Shown here: positions 53,656 to 62,490 of the stretch, one piece after another | Numbering within the stretch: position 1 is the first letter of the stretch | Layout of the letters: each line of letters opens with the position of its first letter | Source of the DNA: an uncultured Clostridia bacterium | GTDB taxonomy: Bacteria; Bacillota; Clostridia; Christensenellales; UBA1242 | Direction of reading: 5' to 3' | Assembly: GCA_944372365.1 (NCBI GenBank) | Contig: CALVYP010000002.1 | Location: 185,369-249,368 of the forward strand | DNA: 64,000 bases | Notes under the pieces: model-generated | The model's input: the letters and a program-made list of their open reading frames with translations, nothing else | Told to the model about the DNA's origin: nothing | Database searches by the model: none | Made by a program: the position numbers and the translations under genes

Positions 53656-54377
53656 TTCTTTAAACTTTGCAGAATTTTGTTTTCAAGCCGCGACACCTGC
53701 ACTTGCGAAATTTTTAAAACCTGAGCAATTTCACTTTGCGTTTTATCATAAAAATATCTCATCAAAATTATTGTTTTGTCACGCTTGGGCATGTCTTTTA
53801 TAAGCTCACGCAAGGTTATTTTGTCAACCAGCGCATCGTCACCGCCATCGCCTTCAACTCTGTCGATAAGCATCAGCCCTTCATTTTCCCCGTCGTCAAA
53901 CGGTGCGTATAGCGAAATTGGCATGCGCGCGCAATCCATTGCAAGAATTACATCACCTTCTTCAACACCAAAGTGTTTTGCAATCTGTTGTATTGTTGGC
54001 TTAACTTTATTTTCCAAAAAGAACGCATCCACAAACTTGTTGATTTTGAGATTTAATGATTTTATCGCACGCGAAACTTTTATGCTGCCGTCATCACGCA
54101 TAAATCGCTTGATTTCGCCTATCACCATAGGAACAACATAGGTGGAAAATTTAACATTGAATGCGGGGTTAAAATTATTTATAGCTTTAACAAACCCCAA
54201 ACAGCCAAGTTGATAGAGATCGTCATATTCAAGCCCTTTGCCCTGAAAACGCTTGATTATGCTTTTGATTAAAGCGGAGTTTTCGGCAATCAGCGCACTC
54301 TTTGCCTCTTCGCTTCCATTTTGCGCTTCTTCAACCAGCTGTCTAACCTGCTGCCAATCTAGCAAGATTGCTTGCAA
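53643..54377 (-). CDS. sigF: Forespore sigma factor SigF
   Basis: First forespore-specific sigma factor. 244 aa with region 2 (GLEYDDLYQLGCLGFVKAINNF, FSTYVVPMVIGEIKRFMRDDG), region 3 (VSRAIKSLNLKINKF) and region 4 helix-turn-helix (SEIAQVLKISQVQVSRLENKIL). It overlaps spoIIAB by 19 nt. The distinction from SigG rests on the spoIIAA-spoIIAB operon context. Confidence 0.95.
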   Translation of the reverse strand: MQAILLDWQQVRQLVEEAQNGSEEAKSALIAENSALIKSIIKRFQGKGLEYDDLYQLGCLGFVKAINNFNPAFNVKFSTYVVPMVIGEIKRFMRDDGSIKVSRAIKSLNLKINKFVDAFFLENKVKPTIQQIAKHFGVEEGDVILAMDCARMPISLYAPFDDGENEGLMLIDRVEGDGGDDALVDKITLRELIKDMPKRDKTIILMRYFYDKTQSEIAQVLKISQVQVSRLENKILQSLKKKLS

Positions 54378-54808
54378 AGTGCGCCGCGCCTTAATGTTTT
54401 TCTAAGCACAACTTTAAGGCCTTTTTCTCCGTTCTTTTGTAGCTGCACATCATCCATAAAACTTTCCATAACCGCAAACCCCATGCCACTTCGCTCTTCA
54501 TCAGGTTTGGTAGTATAAAAAGGCTCGCGCGCGCGGACAAAATCTTTAATGCCAATTCCATTGTCGCACACACTGATAACCACATCATTGCCGTCAAACT
54601 CAACCCTAACCAAAACCTCACCTTCGCCATGCGGATAGGCGTGCACAACACAATTTGTAACCGCTTCCGACACCGCAGTTTTGATGTCGTTGATTTCATC
54701 TACAGTTGGATTTAAAGGCAAACAAAAACTTGCCACACACACTCTGGCAAAGCTTTCGTTGACCGATTGCGCTTTAAATTTAACTTCCATAAAATTGTTG
54801 GTTTTCAA
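54359..54808 (-). CDS. spoIIAB: Anti-sigma F factor SpoIIAB
   Basis: 149-aa serine kinase/anti-sigma factor of the GHKL fold that holds SigF and phosphorylates SpoIIAA. Opening FKAQSVNESFARVCVASF, N-box IKTAVSEAVTNCVVHAYP, G1 DNGIGI, and G2 RSGMGFAVM. I choose TTG at 54808, behind GGGGGTGG; this gives an N-terminus matching the B. subtilis protein. An ATG at 54790 would drop six residues. Confidence 0.95.
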   Translation of the reverse strand: MKTNNFMEVKFKAQSVNESFARVCVASFCLPLNPTVDEINDIKTAVSEAVTNCVVHAYPHGEGEVLVRVEFDGNDVVISVCDNGIGIKDFVRAREPFYTTKPDEERSGMGFAVMESFMDDVQLQKNGEKGLKVVLRKTLRRGALCKQSC

Positions 54809-54819
54809 TTTGCCACCCC

Positions 54820-55128
54820 CTAAACAATTTTGGGCATAAGCTCATATAGCCCTGTCATTTTAAAAATCTTTTCTGCATGCGATGACGGATTGCAAATGTA
54901 AATTGGTATGCTGCGATCCTTCATTTTTTTATACCTGCCGATAAGCACGCCGATGCCAGTTGAATCCATAAATTCGAGTTCGGATAAATCTATGATTATC
55001 TGCTTAAAAATGCCGCTGGCAAAGGCTTTATCCATCTCTTCGCGCACATAGCTTGCGCTGTGCTCGTCAAGTTCGCCACACAAAAGCACATAAAGCGTGC
55101 CATTGTAAATTCTGTGTTTAAGTTTCAC
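54820..55128 (-). CDS. spoIIAA: Anti-anti-sigma F factor SpoIIAA
   Basis: STAS-domain protein that frees SigF when dephosphorylated. The phosphorylated Ser is Ser56 in LEFMDSTGIGVLIGRYK. GTG at 55128 is chosen because AAGGAGGG lies 5 nt upstream, giving 102 aa, close to relatives. Longer in-frame starts run back through a terminator. First gene of the operon; I cannot find a clear sigma-H promoter in the 40 nt available. Confidence 0.94.
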   Translation of the reverse strand: MKLKHRIYNGTLYVLLCGELDEHSASYVREEMDKAFASGIFKQIIIDLSELEFMDSTGIGVLIGRYKKMKDRSIPIYICNPSSHAEKIFKMTGLYELMPKIV

Positions 55129-55170
55129 TTTCACCCTCCTTACGAGATCAATTTTAAAATTTGTAGACAT

Positions 55171-55204
55171 AAAAAAAACCATCTCTTTTGTAGAAAAAGA
55201 GATG
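55171..55204 (-). terminator. Intrinsic terminator after the SDR gene
   Basis: Minus strand: CATCTCTTTT and AAAAGAGATG stem (55180-55189/55195-55204), 5-nt loop, then TTTTTTTT (complement of 55171-55178). Confidence 0.9.
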
Positions 55205-55224
55205 ATTTTATCAAATGCCAAATT

Positions 55225-55914
55225 TTATATAATCAGCCCGCCATCAACCATAATGTTTTCGCCATTGACAAAGCTGTTTTCTGCCAAAAACAGCACCGCG
55301 CTGGCAACATCTTGCGACTTGCCAAGCCTTCCAACAGGAGTGTTTTCAGCAATTTGTGCCATTTCATCCTGACTAAATTCGTTGTTCATTTTTGTTTGTA
55401 TGTAGCCTGGGCTTATGCTGTTTACCCTAACTTTAAACGCACTAAATTCTTTTGCCAACGATTTGGTTAAACCAATCACGCCCGCCTTTGAAGCGCTGTA
55501 AACTGCCTCGCAGCTGCAACCATGCACCCCTAAAAAAGATGAAATGTTTACAATGCTTCCGCCTTTTTTGATAAGCGGCAAAGCATATTTATTTACATAG
55601 ATTGTGCCAAGCAAATTTGTTTGAATTATGTTTGCGATTGTTTGGTCATCTTGATCGACAAGCAGCTTTTCGTTATCTGCAATCCCCGCACAGCATACAA
55701 GCAAATCTATTTTTTGCTTTATACCTTCTAACGCCAACTTAACCTGATCTGCCTGCCCAACATCAAAGCGCAGCTGCATTTTGCATGGCAAAGTTTCGTC
55801 AAACTTGCCCTTGTTGCCGCATAATAAAAGATCATAGCCCGCGTTTGCAAGCGATTTGGCTATAACCTTTCCGATGTCTCCTGTTGCGCCAACGATAAGT
55901 GCAGTTTTTAACAT
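55225..55914 (-). CDS. Short-chain dehydrogenase/reductase, FabG-like
   Basis: 229-aa Rossmann oxidoreductase. Gly-rich cofactor loop IVGATGDIGKVIAKSLA, CCAGI (NNAG equivalent), catalytic Ser in IVNISSFLG, YSASKAGVIG with Tyr and Lys, and SPGYIQTKM. It most resembles 3-oxoacyl-ACP reductases, but no other fatty-acid genes are nearby so the substrate is open. I prefer ATG 55914, overlapping the degV stop by 7 nt; TTG 55923 is possible. Confidence 0.88.
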   Translation of the reverse strand: MLKTALIVGATGDIGKVIAKSLANAGYDLLLCGNKGKFDETLPCKMQLRFDVGQADQVKLALEGIKQKIDLLVCCAGIADNEKLLVDQDDQTIANIIQTNLLGTIYVNKYALPLIKKGGSIVNISSFLGVHGCSCEAVYSASKAGVIGLTKSLAKEFSAFKVRVNSISPGYIQTKMNNEFSQDEMAQIAENTPVGRLGKSQDVASAVLFLAENSFVNGENIMVDGGLII

Positions 55915-56729
55915 ATATAGCAAACCCCTATTGCTGGGCCGATGTGTGCAGCAACAACTGGCCCAAGCTCGCCTTCATAGATTGTGGCATCTGGAAATTT
56001 TTCAATCATTTTTTGATGCAGCTGTTCAAAATGCTTAGTGTTGGCGATGTGAATTGCAAACAAGCGCTTAACATTTTTAGGAATCATAGCAAGAAGTTCA
56101 CTTATAACCTTTGCAACGCCAAAAACCTTTTTCGCACAAAGCAATGTGCCCTGTTTGAAAGTTAAAATAGGTTTGATTTGTAAAAGCGAGCCTAACACCG
56201 CACTAACCTTGCCAATTCTGCCACCTTTTTTAAGATAGTCAAGCGAATCTGGCACAAAGCAAATTTGGCTGTTGACTTGCAGTGAAGCGATATATTCAAT
56301 AATCTGCTCTCTGGTGTAGCCCTGTGCCGCCTTTTCGATTACTTCCATGCAATAGCCCCAAACATTTTGCCCTGTTGACATTGAATCGATAACCGAAATT
56401 TTGTCTGGATTTTTGCAACTTTCCCTTGCAAGGTTGGCAACAGAGTTTGTGCCAGAAAGCGTTGCAGAAATTGTGAACACAATGGCTTCGTTGCCATCAT
56501 CAATAACCTTGTTGTATGCGTTTATAAAATCTTCTGGCGAAGGCTGAGATGTTTTAGGAAAAATTTTTGTTTGCGTAAATGAAGCAAAAAACTCGTCAAA
56601 CGAGCCCGGCAAACCTTCAACAAATTCTTTATCCATGTAAAGAACCTTTAACGGAACAACCGTAATATCATTTTGTTCGATATAATCTTTTGGAATGTAT
56701 GCTGTTGAGTCAACAATAAGTTTAATCAT
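55908..56729 (-). CDS. DegV family fatty-acid-binding protein
   Basis: 273 aa. IKLIVDSTAYIPKDYIEQNDITVVPLKV at the start, TSQPSPEDF, and SATLSGTNSVANLA match the family; Ser in the TSQPS motif contacts lipid. In S. aureus such proteins (FakB) present fatty acids to a kinase, but no FakA is visible here. A good GGAGG precedes ATG. Confidence 0.94.
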   Translation of the reverse strand: MIKLIVDSTAYIPKDYIEQNDITVVPLKVLYMDKEFVEGLPGSFDEFFASFTQTKIFPKTSQPSPEDFINAYNKVIDDGNEAIVFTISATLSGTNSVANLARESCKNPDKISVIDSMSTGQNVWGYCMEVIEKAAQGYTREQIIEYIASLQVNSQICFVPDSLDYLKKGGRIGKVSAVLGSLLQIKPILTFKQGTLLCAKKVFGVAKVISELLAMIPKNVKRLFAIHIANTKHFEQLHQKMIEKFPDATIYEGELGPVVAAHIGPAIGVCYIC

Positions 56730-56892
56730 ATTTCCTCCAAGAATCTAAAATATAATAACATAATCATATTATTTTCCAAAATCATTTATATATGTTTATT
56801 GAAAATTCTTATATTTTACTCTCGAAAAGCTGGTGAAATCTTCATCAACTTGGTTTTTCAATGTTTAAAACTGTTTGGAAAGTCATGTAAAT

Positions 56893-56968
56893 TGGTCGGA
56901 GTGGCGGGATTTGAACCCACGACCTCTTGCTCCCGAAACAAGCGCGCTACCAACTGCGCTACACCCCG
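56893..56968 (-). tRNA. tRNA-Pro (CGG)
   Basis: Minus strand from 56968: acceptor CGGGGTG pairs with CACTCCG; D-arm GCGC...GCGC; anticodon arm CTTGT-TTCGGGA-GCAAG gives anticodon CGG; T-arm GTGGG-TTCAAAT-CCCGC. Discriminator A and an encoded CCA (complement of 56893-56895). No other tRNA is nearby. The 163 nt beyond its 3' end (56730-56892) hold the degV promoter region and nothing else I can identify. Confidence 0.96.
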
Positions 56969-56974
56969 AAATCA

Positions 56975-57011
56975 ATATATTGTGGTTATTATGTCATAAT
57001 ACGCCAAATAT
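56975..57011 (-). repeat. Palindromic intergenic repeat, copy f (upstream of tRNA-Pro)
   Basis: TATTATG (56987-56993), T, CATAATA (56995-57001), flanked by AATATATTG on the left and CCAAATATATTG on the right. In minus orientation TATTATGACATAA is identical to copy a and the following 16 nt are similar (24 of 29 matching overall). Confidence 0.7.
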
Positions 57012-57015
57012 ATTG

Positions 57016-57930
57016 TTAATAAAACAAGCTTACTACAATTCCGGCAACCACCCCAAATACATAAAACAAGCCAACTATTGCAAGGTTTTCAAGCAGTTTA
57101 ATTTTGCCACGATTTTTTGTGAACAAAATCACAAGCCCAACACCTGCACCCGCGCACAACCCCGCAAACATCGCCGAAAAGGCAATACCACCGCTGGTGT
57201 AAAGTTCCACCAAAAACACGGAAGATGCGCAATTTGGAATAAGCCCTATAACAGCTGCAAGCAGAATTTGAATATACACATTGCCGCCAAACCACGATGT
57301 TAAACCTTCCAACCCAACGCTTTCAACAACAATATTGATTAAAAGCGTTGCTATAAAAATATATAATGCAATGTTCAGCGAATGATGCAAGGCATCCAGA
57401 AAAATGTTTTTCGTGCTGCAATGGCTTTTGTTGTCATGGTGCGAATGGCATGCCCCACAATGATCATGCAGATGTTCAAACTCTTCTGCCAAAATTGGCT
57501 GAGCTTGATATGGCACTTTTTTGCGTTCAAACAGCTTTAAAACAAAATCTACAACATATCCAAAAATTATTGCAAACACAATTTTTAAACCAAGCAAGAT
57601 AAGCAAATCGACAATAAAATTTGGGCTTGCAATCATGATTGGAATTGCTTCGTCAGATGTTGCAATAAACACCGCAAACAGTGTGCCAAGGGTTATTGCT
57701 CGGCGCGAGTATAAATCTGCCATAACAGAAGAAAACCCGCATTGTGGCACGCACCCCAAAAACGCGCCAACAGCAGGCCCTGCACCTTTTGACTTGTTTA
57801 AAAATTTTGTAAAACTTGCACTTTTGGCATGCGAAAGATAGGCAACCAAAAGATAAGCTAAATACAAAATTGGAAGAACTTTAAGCGTGTCAAGCAAGGC
57901 ATCAATAAGCGCTGATTGAAAAACTTGCAT
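57016..57930 (-). CDS. Putative manganese/arsenic-type heavy-metal exporter
   Basis: 304-aa permease with about eight to nine membrane helices. GAFLGCVPQCGFSSVMADLYSRR and its second-half echo GLIPNCASSVFLVELYTSGG are the repeated motifs of the ArsP_2-type family, labelled putative manganese transporter or arsenic efflux protein. A His/Cys-rich loop (HLHDHCGACHSHHDNKSHC, about 150-170) likely binds metal. ATG follows the stop of the solenoid gene by 2 nt with no ribosome-binding site, so translation is coupled. Confidence 0.85.
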   Translation of the reverse strand: MQVFQSALIDALLDTLKVLPILYLAYLLVAYLSHAKSASFTKFLNKSKGAGPAVGAFLGCVPQCGFSSVMADLYSRRAITLGTLFAVFIATSDEAIPIMIASPNFIVDLLILLGLKIVFAIIFGYVVDFVLKLFERKKVPYQAQPILAEEFEHLHDHCGACHSHHDNKSHCSTKNIFLDALHHSLNIALYIFIATLLINIVVESVGLEGLTSWFGGNVYIQILLAAVIGLIPNCASSVFLVELYTSGGIAFSAMFAGLCAGAGVGLVILFTKNRGKIKLLENLAIVGLFYVFGVVAGIVVSLFY

Positions 57931-57932
57931 GC

Positions 57933-58850
57933 TTAATTAGTCTCTTGTTTTTTAGCTTTTGTTACTTTTTTCTTTTGTGTGGTTTTTGTTTCAACGCTCT
58001 CTTGCTCGGTTTGAGTTTGTTCTTCTTTTAGCTCTTCATTTAAATCGAGTTTCATTTGCGTTGGAACGCTTTCTTCCAGTGATTTTTTAAGCTCTTCTTT
58101 GTTTCGCTTAAACTCTTCACGGCGTTTTTCGCTTTGGTCTGGGCTGTAAACAATAAGCGCGTTTGCACGAATGGTTTTTATGCTGCCTTCCATGTTGGCT
58201 GAAATCATGCTTGAACCAAGCATCTCATTTACTTCGCCCTTGTTTAATGTTGAAATTTCTGCGTTGTCGGCAATCAGATTGATCTGCCCATTGTTGATTG
58301 TGCCAACCTTAGAATCGTTCAACGAGTAGATAATTTTTCCGTTCATCATGCTTACAAGCTCTGCGTTATCTTCCAATCCTGTGATTTCGCCGTCAATCAA
58401 TGTGACAATTCTTGCCTTGCCTCTGACAAACATAATCTTGCCTTTGGTCATTGTGGCAAGCTCTGCCTTGTCATCCAAAAAGCGGATGTATCCATCATTC
58501 ATTGTGCCAACTTTGGCTTTGCCGCAAACATAGTCGATCACGCAGCCATTGATGGTGGTGATTTTAGCCTTACCCGAAACGCATCCAACAAAACCGCTTT
58601 TGAAAAGCACGATTTTGGCTTTGCCATACATGCTTTCGATAGAGCTGTTGTCGAACATTTGAATAAGCGCCTTGCCGCTTACTTCTTTAAACGTTGTGTT
58701 GATTGCTTCCAAAATAATAGCCTTGCCAGAAACACTTACATTCTTGCAATCGCACAATATATGAACACCCATTGAGATGTTTATGTTTTCTTCTGCGTCG
58801 TGAATTGTTGGGTCAACAACTTTTTCACTTTTAAATAATCCAAATGACAT
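57933..58850 (-). CDS. Beta-solenoid-like protein with eleven 17-residue repeats
   Basis: 305-aa cytoplasmic protein. From residue 40 to about 236 it is built of consecutive 17-residue units without gaps, starting at 40, 57, 74, 91, 108, 125, 142, 159, 176, 193 and 210. Typical units are VSGKAKITTINGCVIDY and LEDNAELVSMMNGKIIY. Early units carry GKA, later ones DNAE. The pattern implies a regular beta-solenoid. The C-terminal 60 residues are charged, with Lys-rich end. No named family fits; bactofilin-like or adhesive scaffold roles are only guesses. AAGGAG precedes ATG; TGC-TATAAT (complement of 58870-58878) is its likely -10. Coupled to the metal-export gene. Confidence 0.85.
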   Translation of the reverse strand: MSFGLFKSEKVVDPTIHDAEENINISMGVHILCDCKNVSVSGKAIILEAINTTFKEVSGKALIQMFDNSSIESMYGKAKIVLFKSGFVGCVSGKAKITTINGCVIDYVCGKAKVGTMNDGYIRFLDDKAELATMTKGKIMFVRGKARIVTLIDGEITGLEDNAELVSMMNGKIIYSLNDSKVGTINNGQINLIADNAEISTLNKGEVNEMLGSSMISANMEGSIKTIRANALIVYSPDQSEKRREEFKRNKEELKKSLEESVPTQMKLDLNEELKEEQTQTEQESVETKTTQKKKVTKAKKQETN

Positions 58851-58917
58851 AACTTTCTCCTTTTGAGAAATTATAGCAAATGTTAAGCAAAAATAAAAAC
58901 GATTTTTGCAAATTTGT

Positions 58918-58946
58918 TTGACTATTTTTTGCTAAAATCATATACT
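58918..58946 (+). promoter_or_regulatory. Sigma-A promoter of the ABC exporter operon
   Basis: TTGACT (58918-58923), 17-nt spacer, TATACT (58941-58946). The -10 ends 6 nt before the ATG at 58953, with no ribosome-binding site: probably leaderless. Confidence 0.8.
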
Positions 58947-58952
58947 TATCAC

Positions 58953-60695
58953 ATGTCTAAAATATTTAAGTGTTTTTCTGCGTTAGAATGGATTTTGCTG
59001 CTTGTTGTGCTCTGTTTTTTGGGCGGGCATGTTTATTTTAGCCTTACCCTACCCGAATATATGGGCGCAATCGTTGGAAATTTGCAAGATGGCGCGATCG
59101 CCGGCGATTTAAACCTATATTGGCATGACATTTTAAAAAATGGCGGCATGATGCTTCTTATGATTGTAGGTGCTTTTGTAACCACTTTGTGTGTAAGCTA
59201 TTTAAGCGCAAGAATTATAACTTCGGTTATGGCAAAAGCAAGACATCAGGTGTTTGAAAAGGTTAACAACTTTTCAATGAATGAAATCAATAAATTTTCA
59301 ATCGCATCGCTTATCACACGCTCGACAAACGACATCACTCAACTGCAAATGGTGCTTATCATGACAATCAATATGGGCTTGACCGCACCTATAACTGCGA
59401 TTGTTTCTATAACAAAAATTGTAAATCTTTCAAATCAACTTTCAATTATAACTGCCGCTTCTATTGTTGGACTTTTGCTGCTTGTAAGCTTAGTGTTTAT
59501 TTTTGTTGTGCCTAAATTTAAAAAAATTCAGTCGCTCACCGACAGCGTCAACCTTGTCACTCGTGAAAATTTGACTGGTATCAAGGTTATAAGAGCAAAC
59601 GGCGCAGAGCAATCGCAAGAACAAAAATTTGAAAAAGTGAACACTCGCCTTACATCGACCAACATTTTTATCAACAAGGTTACTGGGCTTATCGGCCCTG
59701 GCATTTCGTTTATTATGCAATTCACTTCCCTTGCCATCGTTTGGCTTGGCGCGTATTTGATAAGCGAAGGTAAAATTGATTTTGAAGTGCTTTCTGAATT
59801 CACTCAATATGCGATGCAAATTATCATGTCGTTTATGATGGTTTCCATGCTTTTGGTTTTTATTCCAAGGGCTATGGTTTCTGCGCAAAGAATCAAGCAG
59901 GTTTTAGACTCTCAATCCACTGTTTTAGACGGCGATGGCAATTTTCAAACAACCGAAACTGGCACAATTGAATTTAAAAATGTAAGCTTTATCTATCCCG
60001 GCGCAGACGACTATGTGCTTAAAAACATATCATTCAAAGCGCAAAAAGGTCAAACTGTGGCGTTTATTGGCTCAACAGGCTCAGGCAAAAGCACGCTTAT
60101 CAACCTTGTGCCAAGGTTTTACGACTGCACCGAAGGCGAAGTGCTGGTGGATGGCGTAAATGTAAAGCAATATAAACTTCACGACTTGCATGATAAAATT
60201 GGATATGTTCCACAAAAGGGTGTGCTTTTTTCAGGCACGATTGAAGAAAACATCAAGTATGGCAATCAAAACGCCACTGATGAAGAAGTTGCAAGCGCTA
60301 TAAAAATTTCTCAATCCAAATTTGTGTATGATAAGCCAGATGGTTTGCAAGATCACATCGCGCAAGGCGGACACAACGTTTCTGGCGGACAAAAACAAAG
60401 GCTTAGCATTGCAAGAGCGCTTGTTAAAAAACCGGAAATTTTGATTTTTGACGACAGCTTTTCTGCGCTCGACTACAAAACCGACAAGGCGCTTAGAAAG
60501 GCTTTAAAAACCCACACAAAAGGCGTGACGCAGCTTATCGTTGCTCAACGCATTGGAACTATCAGAAACGCCGATCAAATTATCGTGCTAAACGAAGGAA
60601 ATATGGTTGGAATCGGCACGCATGACCAGCTTATGGCATCCTGCCCTGTTTATCAAGAAATTGCGCTTTCACAGCTTAAAAAGGAGGAGTTATAA
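58953..60695 (+). CDS. ABC exporter half-transporter, subunit 1 (degenerate Walker B)
   Basis: 580-aa half-transporter: six membrane helices (about residues 10-300) then a nucleotide-binding domain with Walker A GSTGSGKSTLINLVP, a normal signature NVSGGQKQRLS and Walker B LIFDDSFSALD, in which the catalytic Glu is Asp. The start ATG 58953 is set by the promoter; the open frame begins at 58914, which lies within the promoter. Its last base is shared with the start of subunit 2. Substrate unknown (lipid, peptide or drug). Confidence 0.92.
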   Translation: MSKIFKCFSALEWILLLVVLCFLGGHVYFSLTLPEYMGAIVGNLQDGAIAGDLNLYWHDILKNGGMMLLMIVGAFVTTLCVSYLSARIITSVMAKARHQVFEKVNNFSMNEINKFSIASLITRSTNDITQLQMVLIMTINMGLTAPITAIVSITKIVNLSNQLSIITAASIVGLLLLVSLVFIFVVPKFKKIQSLTDSVNLVTRENLTGIKVIRANGAEQSQEQKFEKVNTRLTSTNIFINKVTGLIGPGISFIMQFTSLAIVWLGAYLISEGKIDFEVLSEFTQYAMQIIMSFMMVSMLLVFIPRAMVSAQRIKQVLDSQSTVLDGDGNFQTTETGTIEFKNVSFIYPGADDYVLKNISFKAQKGQTVAFIGSTGSGKSTLINLVPRFYDCTEGEVLVDGVNVKQYKLHDLHDKIGYVPQKGVLFSGTIEENIKYGNQNATDEEVASAIKISQSKFVYDKPDGLQDHIAQGGHNVSGGQKQRLSIARALVKKPEILIFDDSFSALDYKTDKALRKALKTHTKGVTQLIVAQRIGTIRNADQIIVLNEGNMVGIGTHDQLMASCPVYQEIALSQLKKEEL

Positions 60696-62482
60696 TGCCG
60701 CCTTTTGCAAGAATGAGTTACGCAAAATCCAAAGACTTTAAAAAAGCAATGCGCTTTTTGTTTAAAGGCCTAAAAGCCTATCGCGTTGCTGTGGCTATTT
60801 CATTATTTTTGGCAGCCGCAGGCACTGTTATTTCCATCATGGGCCCATACATTTTAAACTATATGATGGAAGAAGTTTTACGAATTCCAATGAATTTTGA
60901 TCAAATCACCAAGTATGGAATAATGCTTGCAGCAATGTATGCTTTTGCTTTTGGGTTTAACTATCTTCAAAACTTTATCATGGCAAAAGTTGCCGCAAAA
61001 ATCTCACAAAGATATCGAAGCGACATAACCAAAAAGATCAACCAGCTTCCGCTTTCATATTTTGATCACAACACCTATGGCGATCTGCTCTCGCGCATGA
61101 CAAACGATGTGGATTTGATTGGGCAAACGCTTAACAACTCTCTTCCAAACTTGATCACATCGGCAACCATGATTATCGGCATCCCTATTATGATGTTTAC
61201 AATCAGTTGGGAGCTTACGCTGTTTTCATTGATTGAAATTCCGCTTGCGCTGGGCTTGATTTCAATTATAGTAAAATTTTCACAAAAGTATTTTATCAAG
61301 CAACAAGATTTTCTTGGCCAAATTAACGGACACATTGAAGAAATCTATTCCGCTCACAATGTTGTAAAAGCCTTTAATGGCGAAGAAAAAGCCATCAATG
61401 AATTTGATCAAATCAACAGAAAACTTAAATACACGGCAAGAAAATCTCAGTTTCTTTCAGCACTTATGATGCCTTCAATCAACTTTATTGGCAACCTAGT
61501 TTACGCTGGCATCTGCATTTTTGGCGCTTGGCTTGCTATAAAAGATAATGATTTGTTGTTTGTCACATCAATCATCACCTTTACAACCTACATCAAGCTT
61601 TTCAATCAGCCTATATCGCAACTTGGCACAATATTTTCTTCGCTGCAATCATCCGCTGCGGCAAGCGAGAGAGTTATGGAATTTTTATCAGAGCCTAACC
61701 AGCCAAACGATGTTGACAACAAAACCATCTCAAAAATTAAAGGCAAGGTTGAATTTAAAAATGTCAGCTTTGGATATGACAAGGATAAAACCATCATACA
61801 CAACTTTTCTTTCACCGCCCTGCCAGGGCAAAAAATTGCAATCGTTGGCCCGACTGGCGCAGGCAAAACAACTCTTGTCAACCTGCTTATGCGCTTCTAC
61901 GAAATCGACAGTGGCGAAATTTTGGTTGACGGCGTAAATATTCATGATATGACAAGAAGTTATGCCCGCAATCTTTTTGGCATGGTTTTGCAAGACACAT
62001 GGTTGTTTGAAGGCACAATCAGAGACAACTTGAAGTTTGGCAATCCAAATGCCACCGATAAAGAGATGATTGAAGCCTGCAAAATGGCAAATGTTCATCA
62101 CTTTATTACCACACTTCCCGGCAATTATGACATGGTTTTGAAAGAAGATTCGCTGGTCAGCCAAGGTCAAAAACAGCTGCTTACAATCGCCCGTGCAATG
62201 ATTCAAAACTCGCCTATGCTGATTCTAGACGAAGCCACAAGCTCGGTTGATACGCGAACAGAAGTGCTGATACAATCGGCAATGGATCGTCTTACAAAAG
62301 GCAGAACCAGCTTCGTTATAGCGCACAGGCTTTCAACCATACGCAATGCCGATCAAATTATAGTTATGGCAAACGGCGAAGTTGTGGAGCATGGCAAACA
62401 TGACGAGCTTCTTGCAAAAGGTGGCTTTTATGCATCGCTTTATGCAAGTCAGTTTGATGAAAATCAACAGGCAAAAGAATAG
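60695..62482 (+). CDS. ABC exporter half-transporter, subunit 2 (degenerate signature)
   Basis: 595-aa partner of subunit 1. Six membrane helices, then Walker A GPTGAGKTTLVNLL, altered signature LVSQGQKQLLTIARAM (Gln for the first Gly of SGGQ) and normal Walker B LILDEATSSVD with catalytic Glu, followed by the H-loop IAHRLSTI. The pairing means one composite ATP site (Walker motifs of subunit 1 with signature of subunit 2) is degenerate and the other is intact, as in known asymmetric exporters. AAGGAGGAG precedes ATG. Confidence 0.92.
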   Translation: MPPFARMSYAKSKDFKKAMRFLFKGLKAYRVAVAISLFLAAAGTVISIMGPYILNYMMEEVLRIPMNFDQITKYGIMLAAMYAFAFGFNYLQNFIMAKVAAKISQRYRSDITKKINQLPLSYFDHNTYGDLLSRMTNDVDLIGQTLNNSLPNLITSATMIIGIPIMMFTISWELTLFSLIEIPLALGLISIIVKFSQKYFIKQQDFLGQINGHIEEIYSAHNVVKAFNGEEKAINEFDQINRKLKYTARKSQFLSALMMPSINFIGNLVYAGICIFGAWLAIKDNDLLFVTSIITFTTYIKLFNQPISQLGTIFSSLQSSAAASERVMEFLSEPNQPNDVDNKTISKIKGKVEFKNVSFGYDKDKTIIHNFSFTALPGQKIAIVGPTGAGKTTLVNLLMRFYEIDSGEILVDGVNIHDMTRSYARNLFGMVLQDTWLFEGTIRDNLKFGNPNATDKEMIEACKMANVHHFITTLPGNYDMVLKEDSLVSQGQKQLLTIARAMIQNSPMLILDEATSSVDTRTEVLIQSAMDRLTKGRTSFVIAHRLSTIRNADQIIVMANGEVVEHGKHDELLAKGGFYASLYASQFDENQQAKE

Positions 62483-62490
62483 GTGAAAAA

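Noticed and set aside
55129-55170. Sigma-H promoter for spoIIAA
   Set aside because: The gap was examined on the minus strand and no AGGA...GAAT pair with correct spacing is visible.
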